The notes below the pieces were generated by a model. That model was not told the origin of the DNA, searched no databases, and saw nothing but the letters and a program-made list of their open reading frames with translations. Shown here piece after piece: positions 1 through 10,977 of a stretch of 64,000 nucleotides of DNA (within the stretch, counting starts at the first letter, position 1; each line of letters opens with the position of its first letter). The translations under genes were made by a program, and so were the position numbers. The stretch comes from Brassica napus (taxonomy: Eukaryota; Streptophyta; Magnoliopsida; Brassicales; Brassicaceae), in assembly GCF_020379485.1 (NCBI RefSeq), contig NC_063445.1:49811422-49875421 (forward strand), in the 5' to 3' direction.

Positions 1-1040
1 TCAGTAGGAGGTTCCTCAGGGGCTGATCTTTCATCATATAGCTTCCTGCGAGGGGACTGTCGTGGGGAGCTTTGAACTTTCGCAACTCTGCGTTTCTTCA
101 GACTGACGCCATGAAGAGGGCTTCTCACCACACGTTTCTTACTTGCGGGAGGTTCCGAAGCTTTCCTTTTGCCTGTTGTTTTAGATACAGCACTCCTCCC
201 TTTTGCCCGTACGCCAGTAATGGGTTGGCCCAACGAAGAAGGTTCGTTGATAGTCAGGGGCTGGTTATTTGCACAAATACTAGCCAGATGTCTTCTATCC
301 TCACTTAGGGACCTGATAGGAGATTCCTGAGGCAGAGACAAGCGTTCTCTAGCCGGTAGCCGTGAGGAAGAAGGTAATCCCGCACTGTTCAAGATGTGAA
401 CGGGAAAGGTTTCTTCCATATATTGAATATCCACCTCTTGTAATCTACCAGATTCAGAATTGGCAACTCCATTTTGGAGTAGAGGGGTGCGCTCAGAGGT
501 TAAAGGGGGTTCAATTCTTTGTAGCGCTGGTACTCTAGAGGCCGACGGAGGACCTTCAAGTGTCATTGCAATAGGTTCCTTTGTGGGTAGAGGGTGGTTA
601 CTGGGGAGAGCCAGTCTTTCCAGGGCTGAGCGCCGATCATTTGAGGAGTTAACTTCTTGACTAGCACCCATAGCTTCTCGTTGAAGTCTTGGAGGGGGTG
701 TATGAGATACTTGTGACTGAGTGCCTTTTTCCACCCAAACCTTTTCTCCTAAACGGGAGTGAGCACTCCCTTGTTCATGAGACAGTCTTTGGGAGCTAGG
801 GAGACGATGAGAGACTCCATCTACACGAAGACCAGAGGATTTGCTTCTCCCGGAATCTCTGTTTACATCTCTGGCTTGATGCATAGATCTATCTCTATTA
901 TCAATAGAGTAGTGTGGTCGAGAGTTATAAGACCTTGGTGGAGAACGGCGTCTGTCTCCTTCCTGGAATCTATGACCATCACCTTGTAGAGGGTAGCGGG
1001 GTTGAGGGATATTTTCTCGATGAGAGTTTGAGTAGCGCCT
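1..1040 (-). CDS. LINE-type ORF1 / DUF4283-zinc-knuckle protein, C-terminal part (runs off the window)
   Basis: Reading the minus strand from 1040 to 1 gives about 340 uninterrupted codons that continue past the left edge. The first in-frame Met is at 884; a stop sits just upstream at 1041-1043. The protein is rich in Arg, Ser and Pro, with a basic tail near the edge (motifs KRKASEPPASKKRVV and GVSLKKRRVAK). Such tails are familiar from DUF4283/zinc-knuckle proteins, the ORF1 of plant LINEs, which bind nucleic acid and package LINE RNA. The DUF4283 fold and zinc knuckle themselves are not visible. A second frame just upstream keeps similar residues, so a frameshift near 1020-1040 probably separates this part from its N-terminal half. 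Orientation matches the LINE remnant at the other end of the window, but the two are not shown to belong together. Family assignment rests on composition and the tail motif. Confidence 0.5.
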
Positions 1041-3701
1041 CTATACTCATCTATATTTCTTCAAGGGGCTCTTTCTTTAATACTATTCGTACACTCTCTT
1101 TTCAGACCACCAATAAATATCAATTTTATTGCAATTATGATTTTGGTTAGGATGATATAAAATAAGTAGTCTTTTTGTTAATTATGAAATAGTATCTTCA
1201 TATCGTGAAAGTGAAACAATAGGGACTAAATCTTTATTAAAAAAATATCGACAATACGAAAAATGGTAAACGATGATGCATGATGTATCTATATGATTGT
1301 TTTCCCTTTTTTTTTTCACTGGCTTTCGTATTAAAAAGGAAACATGAATACAAAGATAAACAAAAAAGACAACAGAAAATTACAACTTGAAGAAAAAAGA
1401 AAAAGAAACAACAATTCCGAATCGATTCAACCCACGAAGGGGATAACGATAGCTAATAAGATGGAATCGAGTAAAATGGTACGACGAGCAATCAGTCAGC
1501 TAAAGGATGGTCAGACAACGCAGACAAGTAGCGTGAGCATTCTCCGGGCCTTGCATCCTATTCACCTTCTAGCTGCTGTTAATCCAGAGAGGAGCCAGAG
1601 CTACCTCACGCTCAACCACCCTTATACTCCCGGCCTTGTTTTGCCCTTTCTATTTTTCAGTGATTATTAGAAATTGTGTTTTATTTCTAACTACTTAATA
1701 CTCTACATGATAGTATATGCGAACCGTGAAACATTATATCAACTTGATTTATCATTTTTCCTTTGTTTTTTTTTTTGCTTAAGATCATTTTTCCTTTGTT
1801 ACTTTATTGAATGTGTTTTCATAATCGTGACTGAAAGTTTATACTACTTTTTTTTTATCACAACTATATAATTAAGCGTTAGAAAAGTTACAGTAGGATA
1901 ATCACCAATCTATACGTGAAATGAAAATGCATATCATATAATCAATCTCGGCCATATATTACCATTACAGTGCAGTAGAGATATATGTTTATTCAAATCA
2001 ACAAAACAAGAATCTAGAATTATTTGTCAACAATCAGTGACTACATTCTACATGTTTTAGATTTGCACATGTATTAAACGTTCCAAGTATTTGTGGATGA
2101 GTGTACACATCAAATCTCATGGAAGACGGGACCATATCTAATGGAAGCGTCGGGCGACTCAATAATCTCCGATAACTCTTGTTTGTTTCTTCATTTCTTT
2201 TATAAATTTTTGTCACATTTTTAAATTTTAATATCATATATCTTTTTTTTCCACAATTTGTTTATGTTATAGACGTGAAAGACAAACTTCTTAATATTTA
2301 ACTATTTTATTTTCGTTTATGAATAACGAAACTGACAAAAAGAATACTATTCAGCAATTAAAAAAACACTATTCAGCAATGAATCCTTTCTTTTTTTTTG
2401 AACAAATCAGCAATGAATCCAAAACTCGATATATCAGAAGTAAAATCCAAAAGAAAGTTCACGAACAATCTAGAAGATGGTATATTATTGACAAAAAGAC
2501 TTGTATATAATAATAAATAATATGAAAAATGTTCCTGGTAGAATGAAAATGTTACAATATAGATGTATGTATGTTTAACTATGTGAGTGTATTAACTATC
2601 GACACAGCCTTAGAGAGTAATTACTAAGTAGCAGAAGAGTAGTACCAAGGTGTAGATTTGCGAGAATGTTTCGTTTTCTCAGTTATGACTTAAGATAAAG
2701 AAACAACTGTTTTGGGTCCATACTCCTCTTCTCTTTCCGTCTACCATTTTGAAATTGATCGTCTAATTTCTCCACTTCGTTGTCCCATTTAATTCCTGTT
2801 GAGAATGATTCTATGATTTATTGGTTTCACTCTTTTCCTATAGTTACCAATTTATTGCTAGATGTAAATGTTTACAATTCTGAACTCTCAAATAATTGTT
2901 CTAAAAGAAAATAGGAAAATCGATTGAGAAAATAAGAATAAAATAAAACGGTAAAAAGTTATAAGACCTTTAATTGTGCTGTACCTGTTTTACCCAACCA
3001 GAATCTATGTGGACAAGGATAACTATTAAGCAAGGTCAAAAGAGCCTTTAACAAAGTCGCAAATCAAGTAAGGCGACTAAGTTAATAACTGATAAGCACT
3101 CTTTGATCACTAATCCTCTAAGTCTCTAACCAGACGGTTATGCATGCTGCTCAAGAACCAATAGATATAATTTAATGTTGTAATACTATGTCTCCATATG
3201 TTAAATATTTAAATATTTGTCGATGTTAACTTTTAAAATTATAAATATTTTTTTTTAAAATAACAAAAATCATATTATCTAAAAATGATTAATCTTTACT
3301 ACCTTAAACCAATGAAAACAAATTTTAAACTATATAGTTTATTTTAAAAATTAAACAAAAACTAAATGTTTAATTATTTACTCGATAGTATAAATCTATG
3401 AAGCGAAAAGTTTAATTTTTTAAACACTTTCTAAATTTGTGAAATGTTACAATATCTTTGAATATGACAATAAAATAATATTTTACTAATCTTTATATAT
3501 ATATAGTTAAGATTTTAATAATCCGAATATATATATATATAGAAGAAGATACAAATACATGTGAAAATTTGAAACAATCTATTCCATGAAAAAATAAAAA
3601 ATTGATAGACACATATATATTATAATATATATCAATTTAGAATTGAAAACAGAATATTTATATAAAAATAAATGAAAACGAAAATCCGTTTAGGATTACG
3701 C
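1041..3701. other. AT-rich intergenic DNA
   Basis: No supported gene. The stretch is strongly AT-rich with homopolymer runs and short (AT)n tracts near 3495-3540 and 3610-3630. Short open frames have no recognisable product. It may be ordinary intergenic sequence, or the left half of the Helitron-bearing segment interrupted by element 1, but no Helitron 5' terminus could be identified. Confidence 0.6.
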
Positions 3702-4552
3702 CTCGTCTAAGTTCCCGTAACACAATCCTCGGGCCCTTGGACGCAATACCCATGTCTCGTCTCGCTTAGGATTATCAAAGAAAGACTTCTGGAAAAGTTA
3801 TAAAAAACTTGGTCATCGAAACGGATTCCTGCCTGCCGTATAAAACGGCTATGGTTAGCTTGAACACCAGTTGCCTTAACTATACTGGGAATTGGAATCC
3901 TTTCGGAAAAACCAACGGCTGTTTCTTAGGAAAAATCGTAAAAACGTCTAAGTCCCAAAACGGCCCAAAAGGGGCCTGAACCGCGGCTAAACGGCCCACT
4001 TACGATTTTAGAACAGGATTGAGCCTAAGGCTGATATGACGGTCAATTTTTTATTCGCAGGAAAAGATAAATGTCAAGTTTCCGAAGATAATCATGAAGG
4101 GTGACGAAAAATGGAAAAGCCCATCTCGTGATGAATCCGGCCCAGAAAAAGGTGCAAACCGACCTAGAGAGAGTATATAAGGAGGGATTAAGGCGAGAAG
4201 CAAGGAGGAGCTTTCTTAGAGCAAACTTAATACTTAGAGCAATTTAGGCATTTTTGCATTTTTACTATCGAGCTGCGACTCGACTAGGTTAGAACTTAGG
4301 TGGCTAGACTAGCCAACGTACCGACAACTCTCGTGGCCTAGGATCTTACCTGTTGTTCACGCTCAAACACGAATTCGGAAATAAGACCTCTTTGTTCTCT
4401 TTTCGCTCTTTTACGATTTATTACTTTCGACTCTTTCATATTGATTGTGTTGTGTGTGGCCCAACAGATAACCGGGACCTTCAGGGAAGGCTAGTTTAGC
4501 TTGGCTTTCCTCCGATTAAAAAATCTCGACGGTGTGAATTCCGGTTCCCAAA
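3702..4552 (+). repeat. 5' LTR of element 1, 5'-truncated
   Basis: Near-identical to about 10996-11846. The match starts at cctcgtctaagttc, immediately after the point where the tandem palindrome array ends in the 3' copy, so the whole outer U3 is missing. It ends ggttcccaaa where the 3' LTR has ggttcccaca, so the terminal CA is mutated. Confidence 0.85.
4174..4180 (+). promoter_or_regulatory. LTR TATA box (TATATAA)
   Basis: TATATAAGG in the truncated 5' LTR, at the same place as in the 3' LTR (11468-11474) and in other LTRs of the window (17125-17131, 23685-23691, 27864-27870 and 34151-34157 on minus; 44825-44831 on plus). Conservation at one position in several LTRs supports it as the retroelement promoter, setting the U3/R boundary some 30 bp downstream. 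Confidence 0.7.
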
Positions 4553-4554
4553 GT

Positions 4555-4574
4555 TTGGCGCTAGAAGGAGGGGA
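4555..4574 (+). other. Primer binding site of element 1
   Basis: tttggcgctagaaggagggg directly follows the 5' LTR. TGGCGC is the start expected for many plant gypsy PBSs, but the rest does not resemble the usual continuation. The same string is kept behind LTR D (38547 onward) and, reversed, beside LTR F (about 49510-49530), so it is under constraint or recently shared. Confidence 0.65.
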
Positions 4575-4616
4575 AACGAATCTCTCTCTCACGCAACCTC
4601 GCACGCTCAGTCAGGT

Positions 4617-7213
4617 ATGACGATCGACGCTGACAAAGATAGGCAAACGCACGACGGGATTTCCGTCAATGCCAACGCTGGCAAAACTCCAGCTGGAAAC
4701 GTATCCACGGTCACTACGAACGCCGTGATACTGGACCAGATGAAAGAAATGTTCGCCTCCGCTCAGAAAAAGTCGGACGAACAAGGAAAGCTCGTGGCTT
4801 CTCTCGCAAAACAGGTGGAAACCTTAACGGCTAAGGCCAAGAGTAAAAACCCGCGCGGGGCCTCAAGAGCCCGCAGCGGCAGAAGACTCGATTTCGAGAC
4901 TTCGAGCGATCGGACCACACGGGCAGACAATGATTCTTCAGGTTAGAACCCTGATGAAACAGTCCCGCCAGGAGCACTACCAACCGCGGAGAACCTTCCA
5001 CCTCCCGCCGGGAGCAACGAAGAAGGCGATATCGAGCGGATCAATCTGGACATAAGAAACCAGTCCGATCACTCGGACGGAGGTGCCGACGTCCATCCGA
5101 GAAGAACGCGAAGCCAGTCCGTTCGGCAGGACGCGTCGTTCGAAAGGTCCATGACAGAGGAAGAAGAAAACCTCTATTGGGTAGAGCAGAAAGAAAACCT
5201 CTATTGGGTAGAGCAGGAAGAACTGGTCGAGAATCATGCTCGGATCCACCGCAGCCAACACCGACAGGCTCGCAAAGCTGCTAGAAATCCTGATGAGATC
5301 CATGATCTCCGCGAGTACATCGCAAAAACTTCGGCAGAAGCCAAGGCGGTAAAGTTGCAGATTCACCACGCGACAAGCGCTGCATCCGAGATCGACAGAC
5401 TTCTCGAGGAAGCGCGGAAAACTCCGTTCATTGCCCGAATCACGGAAACTAACATCTCAGATCCTGGGAAGATCAAAATTCCCGTCTACGATGGCACCAC
5501 CGACCCGGAGGCGCATCTGCAGTCTTTCCAGATCGCGATGGGAAGGTGCAAACTCAAGGAACGCGAACAAAACGCTGGCTACTGCATCCTCTTCATTGAA
5601 AACCTCAAAAGAGCCGCGCTCGAATGGTTTTCTCGTCTGAAATGAAACTCCATCGGAAGTTTTCGTCAGCTCACCTTGGAGTTTCTCAAACAGTATTCCA
5701 TGTTCATGGACAGGGAAACCTCAGACGTCGACCTTTGGAGTCTATCTCAAAGAGAAGACGAACCACTCCGTGAATTCATGAACAGGTTCAAGCTGGTAAT
5801 GGCAAGAGTCACTGGAATCAGCGACAAAGTGGCAGTCAACGCTTTGCGGAAAACTCTCTGGTAAAGGTCGAAACTCCGGCAATGGATATCCCTTGAAAAA
5901 TCGAGAACAATCCAGGACGCTCTTCACAAGGCAACGGATGTCATCATGATGGAAGAAGAGATGAAAGTCCTCTCCCAGAAGTACAACCCGCAGAAGACGT
6001 CCGCGAGAAGGAAAAACCCTCGCAACGACAGGTATGTCCACCACGAGGGAGAAGATCTCCAGGACGAGCATAATTACGCTATCAACTCCGAACAGGGAAA
6101 GACTTCCGGAAATACCTGAGCCAGTAACCAGTTCAAGGATAATTCCTATTGCGAGTTCCACCAGACCATAGGTCATTCCACTATGAACTGCAAGGTTCTC
6201 GGCGCAAGGCTTGCTGCGAAGCTCCTCGCCGGCGAAATTTCGAAGGTCACATGCATAAAAGACCTCCTCATGGATTCCGATCACCCTCCCAAAACTGATA
6301 AAGAGTCCCCCGAAAACGACACCCGCGAAAATCAGTCGGGCGAGAAACGCAGAAGGAGGCAGGATGACCGAGGAAACGACAGCAACCGTCGAAGGGTGAG
6401 CATGATCATCAGGGGATCATAATTCTATCGCGATTCGATCTCGTCGATCAAAGCTTATGGACGGAAGGCTGAGACGAGTTCAAGCTGGCTGGCTCAGTTC
6501 CCAACCGACGACGCCCCTAACGATACGATCGTCTTCGAAGAGCGGGAAACCATCGGAATCGACAAACCTCACTGCAACCCATTGGTTATCGATCTAGTAA
6601 TCCGAGACCTGGAAGTGTGAAGGATCCTTATCGACACGGGAAGCACAGTCAACGTCATCTTCCGCGATACCCTCCGGAGGATGAACATTGAACTCGGAGA
6701 AGTCATCCCGGAACCAAAGCCTCTCACCGGTTTCTCAGGTGCAACGTCAATGACCCTCAGATCAATCAAACTCCCAGTGATGGCTAAAGAGGTGACGAAA
6801 ATCATTGACTTCGCGGTAGCCCGGCCATATACAATGTCATCATGGGAACTCCTTGGATCAATGCCATGAAAGCGGTACCGTCGACTTACCACCTTGGCAT
6901 CAAGTTCCTAAATCCAAACGGAACATGGGTATGCCAGAAACAGTCAAGGCTCTACTTCTTGGCCGAGCTTAAACTACGAAGAACTCGGAACACCCCCGCG
7001 GTCAACTCGAAGTGGGCTAAGAAAGCTCAAAACACTCCCGAGAGTTCCATAAAAAGTGATCCAGAATCACCCAACCAGGCAACGACTCCAGACAGCGACA
7101 TAGTCCCCGAGTCCATCGCCTTGCCAGCGGACAGTCCGACCCCTGAAACAGTCGTCGATCCAACTGAAACCCCAACGGCTGAAGTAACCGGAACGATCCC
7201 ATCCAGCGAGTAG
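4617..7213 (+). pseudogene. gag-aspartic protease polyprotein of element 1, broken
   Basis: Capsid/nucleocapsid and protease of a Tat-type Ty3/gypsy element, which would form the cytoplasmic particle and process it. Start ATG at 4617 follows the PBS by about 40 nt. Order: N-terminal coiled-coil-like stretch (4740-4840), capsid region (about 5450-5870, with [16 protein letters not shown] and ALEWFSRLK), a C-x2-H-x4-H-x4-C zinc motif ([14 protein letters not shown], about 6150-6192), and a retropepsin with [16 protein letters not shown] (about 6628-6672; DTGS catalytic motif intact). It is interrupted by stops at about 4944, 5643, 5862, 6118, 6420 and 6618, plus a frameshift near 6820. Position 7211-7213 (tag) is the homologous end, matched in spacing by element D. 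The long acidic Thr/Pro-rich tail has no known domain. Not functional as it stands. Confidence 0.85.
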
Positions 7214-7237
7214 GAACACCCGCAGCAACAAGCAGAA

Positions 7238-7323
7238 CTACGAGATGGCTTGATCCTCGAAAGAGGTACGTAGGCAGCTTGTCATATCGACAAGTTCAGC
7301 TATCCCCCTCGTTAAAAAGGGGG
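7238..7323 (+). ncRNA. Structured RNA element after gag (nested stem-loops)
   Basis: Starts 24 nt after the gag stop. Outer pairing CTACG (7238-7242) with CGTAG (7269-7273) encloses a hairpin CCTC-GAAA-GAGG (7255-7266) with a GNRA-type loop. A second hairpin CTTGTC/GACAAG follows (7278-7294), then CCCCCT (7304-7309) pairing with AGGGGG (7318-7323). The same layout occurs at 41134-41218, 46861-46936 (-), 18431-18467 (-) and 16752-16787 (-), with compensating base changes in the stems. Its function is unknown: RNA packaging, dimerisation, a 3' processing signal and translation control are all open. That it acts as RNA is an inference. Confidence 0.6.
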
Positions 7324-8466
7324 GGGGGGGTGTACGTATACTCGTATACTCCCACAAAGTCCGAAATATCCATGAATGTACACGATATTTTCGAAATTTC
7401 AATAAATTCTACCTTCTTCCGATCTTACGATTCACTTGCAATAAGTCACAGTAATCTAAGGTTGGCCTAAGAAACACCCAAGATAAGGGCATACCGTCCA
7501 AGCAGTCCTTGGACGAAAACTAATTCCTACATAATTCACACATACTCATGGTCAAGCAAGATCGGAAAAACGCATCTTCTATAAAAACGAAGATCGTAGC
7601 CATCTCAGAGCAAAAAACATATCTTCGAAAAAGCGAGACGTCGCAAATATTTCTTGAAAGATATTATCCAAATACACAGTCCATCCGTGACTCTAAGATA
7701 CAAAATGCCCGTCGATTGGCACCGACGGACAAGTCCAAAACATTCTCTAAAAAAGAACTCGTAGTCAAACCTTTCATGAAAAATAAAGGTTCTCTTACAT
7801 CCGACAAGGATACCATAGCGCGCTATACAAGAAAATCCAAAATTTTGGTCAGCACATCAGATGTTCTCTGAAGAGTGCTCGATTCTTCCCACACATGTCA
7901 TATAAGTCGGCGCCCAGTCGCAGACTTTAATCGGAAAGAATCAGGTAGAAATCGCCAACGGGCAAAATGAAATCCGATTAGTCGTCGCATAGCCTTAGAG
8001 CCGAGTGTAAACCTAGGTCTTGCCCTAAACCCAATCCTACTGGTCCATTAACATCTCAAGTCATGATATCGAAACTGATACGAGATCTTAAAACATGTCT
8101 CATCGTCCACATCTAAAACGCTCACGAAACTTCGTAAAACTCCTAAACGTTTTCAAATACCCTCGAAAGAGCAAACAAACAGAACGACAAATTATGAGTT
8201 AAGATACGAAGTGACTACTCGTGTCTTTCCCTCGACACTTGGCATAAGTATAAACTAAAACCCATAGAATGCTAAAAGAACATTCGTTATATATAAAAAG
8301 GCCGCAGAGCGGCTGGGATTCGAAGCCACCAACGGCCAGTCCCACATACATAGTCAAATGACCTCGCAAGGCCATAGCACACTCAAATAACGAACGACCA
8401 CACTCGGCCTAAAACACTACACGAAATCTTGAGATAACGGCAAAGGGAAAACAATCCCGACGACCT
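7324..8466 (+). other. Conserved non-coding spacer of element 1 between gag and antisense gene
   Basis: No coding sequence is supported; the open frame at 7548-7871 has no homologue in sister copies. Blocks at about 7838-7940 and 8008-8102 (containing cctaggtcttgccctaaacc and gatacgagatc) recur in element D (41680-41950), its inverted copy (46240-46450) and element B (18700-19120). An actcgtatactccca motif at about 7340 follows the G-run, as it does in the sister copies. Downstream (8280-8400) lies the presumed 3' end of the antisense transcript. Confidence 0.6.
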
Positions 8467-10235
8467 TCAGAGATCAAGGTTAAGATACCCGAAAATCGAG
8501 GCTCCAAATGAGTCCGCGGGCTGATCCACTTCTCCTCTCTCGTCCGCAGCATCAGCTCCCGCTTCCGTCGTGTCCTACGAAACCTCGATGGGTTCCCAAA
8601 GCTCTCGGATCCTCCCCTCGGTTGGAGGAGCCATCGACTCGGCCTGGGCGCACCCATCCATGAGGCCCAAAATCTCAGCAACCTCGGAGAGAAAAGAGAA
8701 ATCAGCGTTCTGCGACTTCCAAAGGGTACCAACCGAACCGCGGCATTCGCGGAAGTCACCCACATAGTCTTGAGCGTCCTTGAAACTCCTGAACTCAACA
8801 TCAAACAATGTAGCTCTCCTCGCTAACTCAGCAGTAATCCCCCTCCTCCATTTCCTCTCCGCACGAATGAGAGCTCGGGAATGAGACTCAGCCTGTCTGC
8901 GCTCTCTTTCCGCAACCTCGTTCTGAAAACGGATGAATTTCCTCTCGATCTCTTCGGCCTTGAAGTGCGAAAGACACGCCTCTCTGAAACTTCCATCAAG
9001 TGTTGAATTAAAGACTCGCATTCCCTACATGAATCAAGGGTCAAACATGGAAGCGACAAACGAAGACTCGCCAAAAAAAATATTTTTCAGAGACTAAACC
9101 TCGTTGATCAACCGAGAACCTTTCGCGACCACTTCTCTCCTCGACGCTTCATCCAGTGACGCTGGAGTAGTAAAACCGGGAGGAAGGTTGGCAAAGAAGT
9201 CGTTCGGATGGGGAGCCTCGCTGGTTCCACTCCCATCACCCGGGGTGAAACCCGAGTTCCATCCGGGTAGCGGAAGATCTTCTGAGACAAAGTTTCTGTC
9301 TTCGAGAGAGATTCCCTTGTCCTTTCGGGGCCTAACTCTCTCCCTCTGATCGGGAACAGCGTCGGAATGTGGCTCGTCCATATCCGATGCACGTAAAGGT
9401 CGAAAGATGCCTCGCGGTCGGTAGAGCGCCACTGCATTCCGGATCCTGTCTAGGGTGAAAAAAATCCCAAAAGAATGAACCGTTGCGGAGAAGATCGCGC
9501 TTAGCAAACAGGTCCCTGGGGGTCGCGGGGAGGATACTGTTCGCTGCAAAAAAAATGCGTTAGATACCTCCGAGTATCTATACGAACCAAATTTCCAAAC
9601 ATCGTACCACGATGAAAGTTACATTTGCCATGGAACAAGGGGAGACAGTTCTCCTCGACAGATGCGCCATCAATTCGAACATAGAAAAAACGCTCGAACC
9701 ATCCCTTGGCATTTGAAGTATGCCCCTGGATTATCGACATATGTTTCTTAGGAGCCAAATGGTATGAGTAGTCAATCGAGGTCTTTCGTGTCGACCATAG
9801 CCCTTCAAAGTCGTCGGGGCTGAGGTCCATTCCTAGCTCGTAGCTCAGGATCAACACACCAAGAAAGTTCTGCAACGCCGCAACGTTTAGCCGACTGATC
9901 GATAGCTAAAAACGGTCAAGTGCGCGGACGATGGCCTCAGGAATCGGGAACCGCATACGACAACGTGTTAGGAAAGCTTCGTAGCATGTGCAGAATCCCT
10001 CCGGGGGATCCTCCGCACTCTCCCTATGCACCGGGACTCGAAACACAACCCCGCTCGGGACTCTGTAAAACTCCCGAAGGGTCTTAAGATAGGCGGGAGA
10101 GGTCCTGCTCGGAAGGGTAAGATCAAGCTGCGTCGCGGATCTTGTGGGATAGAAGACTTCAGGCGGAGGAGTTATCGAACCGCATAAAGCGTCCCAGTAC
10201 GCTTCCTTCTCTTCTTGCTCGGGTAAAGAGAAAAA
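8467..10235 (-). pseudogene. Antisense gene (aORF) of element 1, Transposase_28-like, two putative introns
   Basis: Homologue of the antisense protein kept by Tat elements ('putative gypsy type transposon', Transposase_28 type); its molecular role is unknown. Read on minus from about 10235: EAYWDALCGSI, then GFCTCYEAFLTRCRMRFPIPEAIVRAL and [12 protein letters not shown] (Transposase_28-like core), an acidic middle region, and a charged coiled-coil-like C-terminus ending NLDL before the stop at 8467-8469. Two GT-AG introns are suggested by alignment with sister copies: 9544-9607 (acceptor TTTGCAG) and 9025-9099 (acceptor CATGTAG). An in-frame stop near 9906 (after ALDRF) and the loss of a recognisable start Met mark it as broken. 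It lies opposite to the element transcript, so the two RNAs would overlap. Confidence 0.7.
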
Positions 10236-10437
10236 GGATAAGAGAAATTTCTACCTTGAAGAAATTTTCTTGTGAAGAGAAGTCAATAAAGACTTTGAAA
10301 AAACTTACTTCATCTATATATAGGAAAAAAAGTTACTATTCATTCTCGGACTTTAGGCAAACGATTACGTCTAATTCCATCAAAACAAGTCATACCGCAA
10401 GCTAGGACCTCACACCCAGGTCCACGGATCCTAGCTA

Positions 10438-10451
10438 GCTGGGGGGCTAAC
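10438..10451 (+). other. Polypurine tract of element 1
   Basis: gctggggggctaac immediately before the 3' LTR start TGTTGGGG. The same tract borders LTRs at 37477 and 44315 (+) and, reversed, at 18246, 34810 and 50481. It would prime plus-strand DNA synthesis. Confidence 0.75.
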
Positions 10452-10681
10452 TGTTGGGGTCAAAACCGGTCACGACAGAATCAATGCCTGAAAGTTCCCG
10501 GAAAACCAACTCTCGATCGATCCTTGAAAATTAGACATTCCCGAAAAACGGTTAAATCAAGTAAAAGATAGTTTTTCGCGGATGCGAACCGAGGAACGTT
10601 GAGAAGAGGATCAGTCTGGATGAGGTCTCAATCGTAAGCAAGGACCGACCACCTCGCCTTAGGGAGATGACCGTCTCAACA

Positions 10682-10977
10682 CGGGTCACCTTGCCCATGG
10701 GCGAGGACGACCCGCACCGAGATGTCCTCGCCTATGGGCGAGGACGACCCGCACCGAGGTCACCTCGCCCATGGGCGAGGACGACCCGCACCAAGGTCAC
10801 CTCGCCCATGGGCGAGGACGACCCGCACCGAGGTCACCTCGCCCATGGGCGAGGACGACCCGCCCCGAGGTCACCTCGCCCATGGGCGAGGATGACCCGC
10901 GCCAAGGTCACCTCGCCCATGGGAGAGGACGACCCGCACCGAGGTCACCTCGCCCATGGGCGAGGACCGACCTCCTG
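10682..10977 (+). repeat. 37-bp tandem repeat, each unit holding an 18-bp perfect palindrome
   Basis: Eight units, the last partial, repeat every 37 bp from about 10682 (unit starts seen at 10756, 10793, 10830, 10867, 10904 and 10941). Each unit centres on cctcgcccatgggcgagg, which is its own reverse complement, for example at 10763-10780. Since 37 is not a multiple of 3, the open frames across it are artefacts. The array lies about 230 bp into the LTR, where LTR family B/D carries a different palindrome array. Confidence 0.9.

Noticed and set aside
5742..6284. 180-codon ORF antisense to gag
   Set aside because: It is a shadow of the gag coding sequence in the opposite strand; the true antisense gene lies further 3'.
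7548..7871. 107-codon Lys/Ser-rich ORF
   Set aside because: It lies in the conserved non-coding spacer, and the sister copies do not keep the frame.
8300..8400. Possible tRNA (ggattcgaagcc)
   Set aside because: A T-arm-like string only. No acceptor stem, anticodon arm or CCA-proximal pairing could be drawn.
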